A stretch of DNA of 5,894 bases from Firmicutes bacterium UBA6132 (GTDB taxonomy: Bacteria; Bacillota_A; Clostridia; Tissierellales; Sedimentibacteraceae). The position numbers and the translations under genes are program-made. Positions 1 through 5,752 of this stretch are shown piece after piece; positions within the stretch are counted from its first letter, which is position 1, and each line of letters opens with the position of its first letter. The stretch spans positions 1 through 5,894 of the forward strand of contig DIVM01000261.1 in assembly GCA_002435835.1 (NCBI GenBank), read 5' to 3'. Under the pieces are notes generated by a model. The model was not told where the DNA came from. It searched no databases and saw only the letters and a list, made by a program, of their open reading frames with translations.

Positions 1-589
1 CTGATAATGCACCATAAATAAATGATTTTTTAGAAGAAAATCCTTCTTTTTTTAAAGGAAGTGAAATTGCTGCTCCTTCTGGGAAATTTTGAAGCCCCAT
101 TCCTAAGGCAAGAGCAAAAGAAGCTGTTAATGCAGATATTGAATTTGATTGTGCAGCTATACCAAATGATAATCCAACGGCCATACCTTCTGGTATATTA
201 TGTAAAGTTACAGCAAGAACAAGCATAGTTGTACGTTTAAATGAACTTTTTAAACCTTCAGGTTTTTCTGATCCTATATGCATGTGAGGGAGAAGTTTAT
301 CAAGCATAAATAAAAATATGCCTCCTAATAAAAATCCACCGCCTGCAGGTATCCATCCAATATTACCTTGTTTTTCTGCCATTTCAATGGCAGGTATTAA
401 AAGGGACCATACAGATGCTGCAATCATTACTCCAGCTGCAAAACCTAGAAATCCATGTTGTGTGGTTTCATTTACATTATTACGTACAAAAAATACCATA
501 GAAGCACCAGCTGCTGTTGCTAAAAAAGTAAAGCATGTTCCTATTAATGCTAATATCACAGGGTTTAATTGAATAATATTTTCAAGCAT
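1..589 (-). CDS. ZIP-family (GufA/ZupT-like) metal transporter, N-terminal part
   Basis: Membrane transporter predicted to move Zn2+ or related divalent metals into the cytoplasm. Reading leftward from ATG 589-587 gives 196 codons with no stop; the C-terminus is outside the window. Hydrophobic segments fall near residues 8-35, 46-66, 79-96, 120-143 and 152-178. Two ZIP signatures are visible: HNIPEG (130-135) in the fourth segment and QNFPEG (167-172) in the fifth. In this family these form the intramembrane metal site. The loop before the fourth segment carries HMH (102-104), typical of the metal-binding loop. The start is supported by AGAGGTG (600-594) four bases upstream. The gene is divergent from the his operon and has its own promoter and a candidate operator, so it is probably regulated separately. 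Family assignment is firm; metal specificity cannot be read from the sequence. Confidence 0.9.
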   Translation of the reverse strand, partial: MLENIIQLNPVILALIGTCFTFLATAAGASMVFFVRNNVNETTQHGFLGFAAGVMIAASVWSLLIPAIEMAEKQGNIGWIPAGGGFLLGGIFLFMLDKLLPHMHIGSEKPEGLKSSFKRTTMLVLAVTLHNIPEGMAVGLSFGIAAQSNSISALTASFALALGMGLQNFPEGAAISLPLKKEGFSSKKSFIYGALS

Positions 590-627
590 AATACACCTCT
601 GTTATTTAAATTTTATTATATTATAAT

Positions 628-659
628 ATATTGAAACAATTGTATATTAGTTCCAATAT
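628..659. promoter_or_regulatory. Candidate operator: inverted repeat over the ZIP promoter
   Basis: ATATTGAAAC (628-637) and GTTCCAATAT (650-659) are inverted copies with one mismatch, separated by 12 bases. Weaker symmetry continues outward. The right arm covers most of the ZIP -10 box (655-660) and the left arm lies just past the predicted start site, so a bound dimer would block transcription. A metal-responsive repressor is a reasonable guess from the target gene, but the sequence does not obviously match the Fur/Zur or DtxR/MntR consensus I know. In this AT-rich DNA a chance dyad is possible. Confidence 0.4.
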
Positions 660-683
660 AATATTTAAACTAAGCGATGTCAA
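655..683 (-). promoter_or_regulatory. Probable sigma-A promoter of the ZIP transporter gene
   Basis: On the minus strand TTGACA (683-678) is followed by a 17-base spacer and TATATT (660-655), five of six matches to the -10 consensus. Transcription would start near 648, leaving an untranslated leader of about 60 bases before the ATG at 589. The -10 box overlaps one arm of an inverted repeat (628-659), as expected for a repressed promoter. Other AT-rich -10-like strings nearby lack a well-spaced -35. Confidence 0.65.
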
Positions 684-693
684 GCAAAGATTT

Positions 694-718
694 AAGTTAT
701 TTAAACGTTAAATAGCTT
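694..718. repeat. Short inverted repeat in the divergent intergenic region
   Basis: AAGTTATTTAA (694-704) and TTAAATAGCTT (708-718) are inverted copies with one difference, around the three-base centre ACG. No T-run follows on either strand, so it is not an intrinsic terminator. It lies about 10 bases upstream of the ZIP -35 box and about 80 bases upstream of the his -35 box. A protein-binding site is possible; function unknown. The rest of 720-780 shows nothing I can name. Confidence 0.35.
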
Positions 719-800
719 TATGGCAGTCGGTTAATGTAATACAAAATATAAAAAATGTTTTAGTATTAAAGTATAATAATAAAAAAAAATGAATATTAAG

Positions 801-829
801 TTGACATTATATAAAATAAGTATTATAAT
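801..829 (+). promoter_or_regulatory. his operon promoter (sigma-A)
   Basis: TTGACA (801-806) and TATAAT (824-829) are both perfect consensus hexamers with the ideal 17-base spacer. A run of A residues (781-789) just upstream of the -35 resembles an UP element. Transcription should begin near 836, only about 15 bases before the leader-peptide ATG at 852. A promoter this strong, with control exerted afterwards by attenuation, is the classical arrangement for an amino-acid operon. Confidence 0.9.
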
Positions 830-851
830 AAATAAAATTTAGAGGTGCAAA

Positions 852-920
852 ATGGAAAATAAATTAATAAATATAAATATACAACTACATCACCATCATA
901 GTAAGCGAGTTTGTAAGTGA
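852..920 (+). CDS. hisL: his operon leader peptide (four consecutive His codons)
   Basis: A 22-codon reading frame, ATG 852-854 to TGA 918-920, with AGAGGTG (841-847) four bases before the start. Codons 13-16 (888-899) read CAT CAC CAT CAT, four histidines in a row, preceded by IQL and followed by SKRVCK. The frame lies directly behind a consensus promoter and ahead of a terminator that precedes the his structural genes. That is the diagnostic layout of a translation-sensing attenuator: the ribosome stalls on the His codons when charged tRNA-His is scarce. The peptide itself probably has no other function. It is too short to be found by length-based gene calling, so it is likely to be unannotated. 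Confidence 0.9.
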   Translation: MENKLININIQLHHHHSKRVCK

Positions 921-1049
921 CTTTAATATAAATTAAAATCACAGATACAAGCTCTATTAGTCGTTTAATTAAAAGACTTGTATCTATGGTGAATATATAA
1001 TGTATAAGTATAATACAACCATCTGATATTAAGTCAGGTGGTTTTTTTT
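911..1049 (+). promoter_or_regulatory. his attenuator: competing leader RNA hairpins
   Basis: Four mutually constraining pairings can be traced. (a) 912-927 with 968-982, overlapping the leader stop codon, with small bulges. (b) 943-951 (AGATACAAG) with 977-985 (CTTGTATCT), nine perfect pairs, extended by 939-942 with 989-992. (c) An antiterminator, 981-990 with 1018-1028, which takes the 5' arm of the terminator. (d) The terminator, 1017-1026 with 1034-1043. Pairing (b) uses bases needed for (a) and (c), and (c) excludes (d). Inferred logic: a ribosome reaching the stop codon covers the 5' arm of (a), so (b) forms and termination follows. A ribosome stalled at the His codons leaves (a) and (c) free, so transcription reads through. 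No T-box consensus is visible. The pairings are seen; the switching is inferred. Confidence 0.75.
1017..1049 (+). terminator. Intrinsic terminator of the his attenuator
   Basis: AACCATCTGA (1017-1026) pairs with TCAGGTGGTT (1034-1043), allowing one G-U pair, around a seven-base loop. Eight consecutive T (1042-1049) follow, partly overlapping the stem base. It stands between the leader peptide and hisZ, so it controls entry into the structural genes rather than ending the operon. Confidence 0.9.
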
Positions 1050-1069
1050 ATGACCTAACCCCATTTATT

Positions 1070-1082
1070 CGACCAGAGGGAG
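1070..1082 (+). repeat. Direct repeat A, copy 1
   Basis: CGACCAGAGGGAG matches copy 2 at 1128-1140 (CGACCAGGGGGAG) at 12 of 13 positions. Its GGGAG end would also serve as the ribosome binding site for the small frame starting at 1089, six bases further on. Confidence 0.55.
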
Positions 1083-1086
1083 AAAG

Positions 1087-1117
1087 AAATGGATGGTAGG
1101 CCAAACGCAACGAATTC
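1087..1117 (+). repeat. Direct repeat B, copy 1
   Basis: A 31-base unit beginning AAATGGATGGTAGG and ending CAACGAATTC. It matches copy 2 (1198-1228) at 27 of 31 positions with no gaps. It can also pair with the left inverted-repeat arm at 1051-1066, less perfectly than copy 2 does. Confidence 0.7.
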
Positions 1118-1199
1118 CCAAGATATGCGACCAGGGGGAGCAGATATATTGGTGAATGAGACTGCGACTCAAAGTTTAATTAATCTTAAAGCAGAATAA
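1089..1199 (+). CDS. Possible 36-codon small protein in the hisZ leader (doubtful)
   Basis: ATG 1089 to TAA 1197-1199, with GGGAG (1078-1082) six bases upstream, a plausible ribosome binding site. The product starts MDGRPNATNS, includes RPGGAD at residues 14-19 and ends LINLKAE. It has no membrane segment or family I recognise. The stop is followed at once, in the same frame, by another ATG (1200) that starts a 27-codon frame beginning MVGRSNTTNS and running out of frame into hisZ. That second start has no binding site of its own. Three of the four differences between the repeats change the amino acid, which argues against protein-level conservation. The frame may be an accident of a structured or inserted element. 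Confidence 0.25.
   Translation: MDGRPNATNSQDMRPGGADILVNETATQSLINLKAE
1128..1140 (+). repeat. Direct repeat A, copy 2
   Basis: CGACCAGGGGGAG, 58 bases downstream of copy 1 (1070-1082), with one difference. The two repeat types A and B have different spacings (58 and 111), so this is not a simple tandem duplication. Confidence 0.55.
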
Positions 1200-1228
1200 A
1201 TGGTTGGTAGGTCAAACACAACCAATTC
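1198..1228 (+). repeat. Direct repeat B, copy 2
   Basis: A 31-base unit beginning AAATGGTTGGTAGG, 111 bases downstream of copy 1 with four substitutions. Its first part is the right arm of the inverted repeat (1194-1214); the remainder extends past it toward hisZ. Confidence 0.7.
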
Positions 1229-1257
1229 AAAAATAAAAAGACAAGTGAGGATCAAGC

Positions 1258-2205
1258 ATGAAATTTTTAAAAATAGAAGATGAAATAAATTTTTCTCAAA
1301 AAATGTTTAAATTAAAGAGAGAAATAGAAAATTTCTTATGTGAAGAAGGATATTTGAATATTGAACCTTCTATATTAGAAGAATACGATGAGTTTAGAGA
1401 TGTATATTCAAAAATGGATAAGAAAAAGACTGTTAAGTTAGTGGATAATGCAAGCGATATACTTATTTTAACTCCTGATATAACAACCGGTATAGTTAAC
1501 AAATTTATGAGTAAATGGGAAGATAATTTAAAACTTAAATTGTTTTATTATGGAAAAACTTATGCACATAATAGCGTTGAAATAAAAGAAAAGAGACAGA
1601 TGGGTGTAGAATGTTTAGGTGAAAAGAATAAAAATACTGATGAAAATGTCCTTGGTACAGCTATAAAAGTTTTAAATAAATACAGTAAAAATTATTTGTT
1701 TGAAATAGGTAGCAGCAAATTTTTAAAGGGTTTAATGCAATCCTGTTCTTTTAATAAAGAAGATTACAATAATATTTTAAATTTAATTTATTTTAAAAAT
1801 AAGCAAGAACTTAAGGAATATTTGTCTAAGCTTCCATACAAAGAAGCAATGAGTACTTTATTAAATATTTTTGATTTAGAAGGACGTTTTGAAGAAATAA
1901 CAAATAATCTTGTTGGACTTTATATGAATGATTTAATGAAAGAGGGAATATCTGAACTTTCTAAAGTAAATGAGCATTTTAAAAATGAAACAAACAAAAT
2001 TACATATGATTTATCTTTAGTATCAGAGCTGAATTATTATGATGGCATAATTTTTAGGGGGTATATAGAAAATTCAAATAAAGAAATGATTAAGGGTGGA
2101 AGATATGATTCATTTACAGAACAATTTGGATTTAAAATTCCTGCCATAGGATTTTCTATTGAATTAGATGAATTAATAAAAGCTCTTTACAAGGAGGCAA
2201 TATAA
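1258..2205 (+). CDS. hisZ: ATP phosphoribosyltransferase regulatory subunit HisZ
   Basis: Regulatory subunit of the first histidine enzyme. It resembles the catalytic core of histidyl-tRNA synthetase but does not charge tRNA; it partners with short-form HisG in a hetero-octamer and confers activity and histidine feedback. At 315 residues it belongs to the shorter HisZ proteins. Class II synthetase-like features are present: LTPDITTGIV (71-80); a motif-2-like stretch at 94-121, including FYYGKTY and QMGVECLG; the histidine-site-like YYDGIIFRGY (260-269); and motif 3, GGRYDSF (280-286) and AIGFSIELDEL (296-306). No anticodon-binding domain follows, which fits HisZ rather than HisS. ATG 1258 is preceded by GTGAGG with a seven-base spacer after GAGG. 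It is the first structural gene after the attenuator and overlaps hisG by one base. Confidence 0.93.
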   Translation: MKFLKIEDEINFSQKMFKLKREIENFLCEEGYLNIEPSILEEYDEFRDVYSKMDKKKTVKLVDNASDILILTPDITTGIVNKFMSKWEDNLKLKLFYYGKTYAHNSVEIKEKRQMGVECLGEKNKNTDENVLGTAIKVLNKYSKNYLFEIGSSKFLKGLMQSCSFNKEDYNNILNLIYFKNKQELKEYLSKLPYKEAMSTLLNIFDLEGRFEEITNNLVGLYMNDLMKEGISELSKVNEHFKNETNKITYDLSLVSELNYYDGIIFRGYIENSNKEMIKGGRYDSFTEQFGFKIPAIGFSIELDELIKALYKEAI

Positions 2206-2837
2206 TGGGATTAACAGTTGCGATACCAAAAGGCAGATTGGGTGAACAAGTAATAGAAATGTTAAAGTCTGCTGGAATAGGTGAATCAATAGATGAGAAA
2301 TCTAGAAAGTTAATTTTTGAAGATGAAAAAAATGGTATTAAATTCATGTTGCTTAAAAATTCTGATGTAATAACTTATGTTGAAAGTGGAGTTGCAGATA
2401 TAGGTTTTTCTGGTAAAGACATGATAATGGAAAATAATTCAGATATTTATGAATTGTATAAAATGAATATTGGAAAATGCAAACTTTCTGTTGCAGGAAT
2501 TAAAGGTAGAAAAATATTTATGGAAGATACTATATTGAAAGTTGCTACTAAATTTCCAAACATATCAAAGAAATATTTTGATTCAAAAGGCCAAAAAATC
2601 AGAACAATTAAGTTAAATGGTTCCATTGAGCTTGCACCAATTCTTGGTTTGTCAGATGTAATAGTTGATATAGTTGAAACAGGAAATACATTAAAAGCAA
2701 ATGGTCTTGAAGTACTTGAAGATATGTACGACATAACTGCAATGATTATTTCAAACCGTATTAGTTATAAATTTAAAAGAAAAGAAATTAAAGAAATTAT
2801 TGAGCTTATAAGTAAGGAGGATGAATACATTGATTAA
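2205..2837 (+). CDS. hisG: ATP phosphoribosyltransferase catalytic subunit, short form
   Basis: Joins ATP and phosphoribosyl pyrophosphate to give N1-(5-phosphoribosyl)-ATP, the committed step of histidine synthesis. At 210 residues it is the short form, lacking the C-terminal histidine-binding domain of long HisG and so depending on HisZ, encoded just upstream. Visible motifs are the N-terminal VAIPKGRLGE (5-14), VESGVADIGFSGKDMI (59-74), and the phosphoribosyl-pyrophosphate loop DVIVDIVETGNTLKANGLEV (151-170). N161 stands where many homologues have R, a variant I believe is common. AAGGAGG (2191-2197) lies seven bases before the ATG, and the start shares an A with the hisZ stop (TAATG), indicating translational coupling. 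The HisZ/HisG pair would give one stoichiometric complex. Confidence 0.96.
   Translation: MGLTVAIPKGRLGEQVIEMLKSAGIGESIDEKSRKLIFEDEKNGIKFMLLKNSDVITYVESGVADIGFSGKDMIMENNSDIYELYKMNIGKCKLSVAGIKGRKIFMEDTILKVATKFPNISKKYFDSKGQKIRTIKLNGSIELAPILGLSDVIVDIVETGNTLKANGLEVLEDMYDITAMIISNRISYKFKRKEIKEIIELISKEDEYID
2814..2820 (+). promoter_or_regulatory. Ribosome binding site that decides the hisD start
   Basis: AAGGAGG (2814-2820) directly abuts the in-frame ATG at 2821, leaving no spacer, so that ATG is a poor start. The in-frame TTG at 2830 lies nine bases downstream of the site, a normal distance. The site itself is inside the end of hisG. Confidence 0.75.
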
Positions 2838-4113
2838 AATAATTAAAAGTTATGAAAAGCAAATATTTATAGATGAACTTCAAAAAAGAAATTCTCAAGA
2901 TTATAATGATGTTTATGAAACAGTGGATAAAATCATAGAAGATGTTCGTATAAATAAGGATGAAGCAGTAAAAAAATATACATTGGAATTTGATAAAGTA
3001 GAAATAAAAAATTTAGAGGTTTCACAAGAAGAAATAAATGCAGCCTTTGAGACAATAGACAAAGAACTTTTAATCACTATAAAAAAGGCAAAAGAAAACA
3101 TAGAAGAATTTCACAAAAAACAAGTTAGAGAATCGTTTAAATTCAAACCAAAAGGTAAGGATGCATTATTAGGACAAATTTTTAATCCTATTGAAAAAGC
3201 AGGCATATATGTACCTGGTGGAAAAGCTGCATATCCTTCAACTGTTTTAATGAATGCAGTACCTGCTAAAATAGCTGGAGTTAGTCAACTGTGTATGATT
3301 ACACCACCACAAAGCGATGGTAAAATAAAAGATTCAATTCTTGTTGCAGCATCATTAGCAGGAGTTGATAGGATTTTTAAAGTTGGTGGAGCGCAGGGAA
3401 TAGCAGCATTAGCATACGGAACGGAGTCAATTCCTAAAGTATATAAAATCACAGGTCCTGGCAATATATTTGTTGCTGCAGCTAAAAGAAGGGTTTCAGG
3501 ATTTGTAGGAATTGATATGATTGCAGGTCCAAGTGAAATATTAATAATAGCTGACAAATGTGCTAATCCAGCTTATATAGCAGCTGATTTAATTTCTCAA
3601 GCAGAACATGATGAAATGGCTGCATCAATTTTAATAACTGACGCACCAGAACTACCTGACAAAGTTATTAAAGAGCTTGAAATACAAATGAATCAGTTGG
3701 AAAGAACTGAAATAATAGAAAAATCTTTAAATAACCAAGGAGCAATTATTTTATTAGACAGTATGGATGAGTGCATTGAATTAGCAAATGAAATAGCTCC
3801 TGAGCATTTAGAGCTTTTAACTGAAAATTGCTTGGATATGTATCAAGATATTAAAAATGCAGGAGCAATTTTTATAGGGGAATACAGCCCTGAACCAGTA
3901 GGAGATTATTTTGCAGGTCCAAATCACACATTACCTACAAGTTCTACAGCTAAGTTTTCATCTGCATTAGGGGTGGATGATTTCATTAAAAAAACTTCTT
4001 TAATTTATTACAGCAAGGAAGCATTAAATCAAAATAGAGAAGACATAATTAGGTTTGCAGAAAATGAAGGACTTACTGGACACGCAAATGCAGTTAGAAT
4101 TAGAAAAAAATAA
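2830..4113 (+). CDS. hisD: Histidinol dehydrogenase (probable TTG start)
   Basis: Zinc- and NAD-dependent enzyme that oxidises L-histidinol to L-histidine in two steps, the last reactions of the pathway. From TTG 2830 it is 427 residues, the usual length; ATG 2821 would add three residues but sits against the Shine-Dalgarno site. In TTG-based numbering the family landmarks are PGGKAAYPS (129-137), KVGGAQGIAALAYGT (184-198), TGPGN (208-212) and AGPSE (232-236). The zinc ligands expected for the family are present: Q257 and H260 in SQAEHDE, D359 in VGDYFAGPNH, and H418 in GLTGHANAV. So is the catalytic pair E325-H326 in APEHLEL. All key residues are intact, so it should be active. It overlaps the end of hisG by eight bases, and a 27-base gap precedes hisC. 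Confidence 0.96.
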   Translation: MIKIIKSYEKQIFIDELQKRNSQDYNDVYETVDKIIEDVRINKDEAVKKYTLEFDKVEIKNLEVSQEEINAAFETIDKELLITIKKAKENIEEFHKKQVRESFKFKPKGKDALLGQIFNPIEKAGIYVPGGKAAYPSTVLMNAVPAKIAGVSQLCMITPPQSDGKIKDSILVAASLAGVDRIFKVGGAQGIAALAYGTESIPKVYKITGPGNIFVAAAKRRVSGFVGIDMIAGPSEILIIADKCANPAYIAADLISQAEHDEMAASILITDAPELPDKVIKELEIQMNQLERTEIIEKSLNNQGAIILLDSMDECIELANEIAPEHLELLTENCLDMYQDIKNAGAIFIGEYSPEPVGDYFAGPNHTLPTSSTAKFSSALGVDDFIKKTSLIYYSKEALNQNREDIIRFAENEGLTGHANAVRIRKK

Positions 4114-4140
4114 TAGTAAAGTAAAGGAAAGAGGGACGCA

Positions 4141-5172
4141 ATGATTAAGTTAAAAAACAGCGTAGAAAAACTTGAAGCATATTTTGTAAATGACATACCT
4201 TGCCGTGTTAAACTTGATGCAAATGAAGGAAGTAATTATTTGTTAAAGGACGGCTTATGTTTTAATGATTTAAAAGCAAATTTGTATCCTGACTCAGATT
4301 CAATAGAGTTAAGAGAAAAATTATCTTTATATTATAATTGTAAATCAGAAAATATTTTGATGGGAAATGGATCAAGCGAACTTATAAACATGGTTATAAA
4401 TGCTTATTGTGAAAAAGATGAAAAAGTTATGAGTTTTGTCCCATCGTTTAGCATGTATCAAACATACTGTGATTTATGTGGTGCAACTTATGTTGGAGTG
4501 AATACAAATGAAGACTTCACTCAAGATATTAATAAATTAATTGAAAAAGCTAATGAAATAAATCCAAAAATAGTTATCCTTTGCAATCCTAACAATCCAA
4601 CAGGTTATATAACACCAAGGAATGATGTGATTAAACTTCTTGATAGTGTAAAAAATTCATTGATCATAGTTGATGAAGCATATGCGGATTTCTTTGAAAA
4701 TTCAGTAGTAGATTTAATAAATGATTATGAAAATTTAATAGTTATGCGCACACTTTCAAAAGCATTTGGATTAGCAGGTTTAAGAGTTGGTTCATTAATT
4801 GCTAATGAAAATTTAGTTAAATATGTATGGAAAGTTAAAGTTCCTTATAATTTAAATATTTTGTCCCAGTATGGTGCATCGAAAGCTTTAAACTCTATTG
4901 AACTTGTTAAATCATATATTCAAAATATAAAAGACTTAAGATTAAAATTAAGCCAAGATTTAAGAAATTTAAATTTCACTGTGTATGAATCGGGTGCAAA
5001 TTTCATATTTACTAAATCACCTGTTGATAACTTATTTGAAAAACTCATGAGCTGTGGAGTACTTATTAGAAAATTTAACTTTAATGGTAAAGTATATAAT
5101 AGAATTACAATTGGTACTAAAGAAGAAAATGAAATACTTTTAGAAGAAATTAAAAAAATAATTGAGGGTTAA
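4141..5172 (+). CDS. hisC: Histidinol-phosphate aminotransferase
   Basis: Pyridoxal-phosphate enzyme that transfers an amino group from glutamate to imidazole-acetol phosphate, giving histidinol phosphate. It is a fold-type I aminotransferase of 343 residues, near the family norm. Visible motifs are KLDANEG (24-30), MGNGSSELI (74-82) for cofactor phosphate binding, CNPNNPTGY (148-156), VDEAY (177-181) with the Asp that contacts the pyridine nitrogen, and TLSKAFGLAGLRVG (204-217) with the Schiff-base lysine K207. R321 in RITIGT is the expected substrate-carboxylate or phosphate contact. ATG 4141 has GAGGG (4131-4135) five bases upstream. The 27-base gap after hisD holds no terminator or promoter I can see, so it stays in the operon. 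Context makes HisC more likely than a related aminotransferase. Confidence 0.95.
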   Translation: MIKLKNSVEKLEAYFVNDIPCRVKLDANEGSNYLLKDGLCFNDLKANLYPDSDSIELREKLSLYYNCKSENILMGNGSSELINMVINAYCEKDEKVMSFVPSFSMYQTYCDLCGATYVGVNTNEDFTQDINKLIEKANEINPKIVILCNPNNPTGYITPRNDVIKLLDSVKNSLIIVDEAYADFFENSVVDLINDYENLIVMRTLSKAFGLAGLRVGSLIANENLVKYVWKVKVPYNLNILSQYGASKALNSIELVKSYIQNIKDLRLKLSQDLRNLNFTVYESGANFIFTKSPVDNLFEKLMSCGVLIRKFNFNGKVYNRITIGTKEENEILLEEIKKIIEG

Positions 5173-5173
5173 T

Positions 5174-5752
5174 ATGAGAACATCATCAGTATCACGTAAA
5201 ACATTGGAAACAGATATTTTAGTAGAATTAAATTTAGATGGAAGCGGTAAAACAGATATAGAAACTGGTATTGGATTTTTAAATCACATGCTTACTTTGT
5301 TTGGGTTTCACGGAAGTTTTGATTTAAAAATTAAATGTGTTGGAGATTTAGATGTTGATTCTCATCACACAGCAGAAGATATTGGATTAGCTCTTGGCCA
5401 AGCTTTTAAAGAAGCTTTGGGCGACAAAAAAGGAATTGATCGTTATGGAACTATGTTTTTGCCAATGGATGAAGCTTTAGCAAGAGTAAGTGTTGATATA
5501 AGCGGAAGACCGTATCTTGTATATAATATTGATTTTAATAATCAAAGATTGGGCCAATTTGCAACAGAAGATTTTAAAGAGTTTTTTAAAGGTTTTACAA
5601 ATAATTGCTTATCAACAATTCACTTGCAAGTATTATATGGAGAAAATGACCACCATAAAATAGAAGCAGTGTTTAAAGGATTCGGTAGGGCTTTAAAAGC
5701 AGCAAGTCGCATAACATCGGATAATCTACAATCAACTAAAGGAGTGATATAA
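5174..5752 (+). CDS. hisB: Imidazoleglycerol-phosphate dehydratase
   Basis: Removes water from imidazole glycerol phosphate to give imidazole-acetol phosphate, the substrate of HisC. This is the monofunctional 192-residue form; the histidinol-phosphatase domain fused to it in enterobacteria is absent, so that activity must come from a separate gene outside the window. The metal-binding signatures are intact: GFLNHML (34-40), SHHTAEDIG (63-71), FFKGF (137-141) and DHHKIEAVFKGFGRAL (159-174). I choose ATG 5174, with GAGGG five bases before it and one base after the hisC stop. An in-frame TTG at 5162 would add four residues but would lie upstream of that binding site. The end shares an A with the hisH start (TAATG). 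Confidence 0.96.
   Translation: MRTSSVSRKTLETDILVELNLDGSGKTDIETGIGFLNHMLTLFGFHGSFDLKIKCVGDLDVDSHHTAEDIGLALGQAFKEALGDKKGIDRYGTMFLPMDEALARVSVDISGRPYLVYNIDFNNQRLGQFATEDFKEFFKGFTNNCLSTIHLQVLYGENDHHKIEAVFKGFGRALKAASRITSDNLQSTKGVI

Larger units (their letters stand above)
1051..1214. repeat. GC-rich segment bounded by ~20-base inverted repeats (MITE-like or structured RNA)
   Basis: The left arm 1051-1070 (TGACCTAACCCCATTTATTC) pairs with the right arm 1194-1214. There are seven pairs (1051-1057 with 1208-1214), two pairs after a bulged A, and ten perfect pairs (1061-1070 with 1194-1203), about 19 in all. The enclosed DNA, especially 1070-1170, is about 50% GC, against well under 35% in the surrounding non-coding DNA and genes. 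It begins at the second base after the terminator T-run and ends about 40 bases before hisZ. This suggests a small non-autonomous inserted element, or a long-range RNA stem in the read-through transcript. No target-site duplication is evident at the chosen ends, and no transposase is present. I do not recognise it as a named family. Confidence 0.55.

Noticed and set aside
318..572. Plus-strand open frame of 84 codons opposite the ZIP gene
   Set aside because: It is antisense to a clear ZIP coding sequence with intact family motifs, and it has no convincing ribosome binding site or family resemblance.
1051..1214. Intact insertion sequence
   Set aside because: It is far too short for a transposase and shows no target-site duplication at the apparent ends; at most it is a non-autonomous element or remnant.
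1070..1228. CRISPR array
   Set aside because: Each repeat type occurs only twice, the spacings differ (58 and 111), copies are diverged, and no cas gene is present.
921..1257. T-box riboswitch in the his leader
   Set aside because: The conserved T-box sequence (AGGGTGG followed by ACCGCG) is not present. GGTAGG-type strings in repeat B only superficially resemble it, and they lie after the terminator rather than before it.
1296..3557. Several minus-strand open frames inside hisZ, hisG and hisD
   Set aside because: They are shadows of the well-supported his genes, with low-complexity translations and no recognisable motifs.
5162..5173. Earlier TTG start for hisB at 5162
   Set aside because: It lies upstream of the GAGGG site that properly spaces ATG 5174, overlaps hisC, and the 192-residue product is already of family length.
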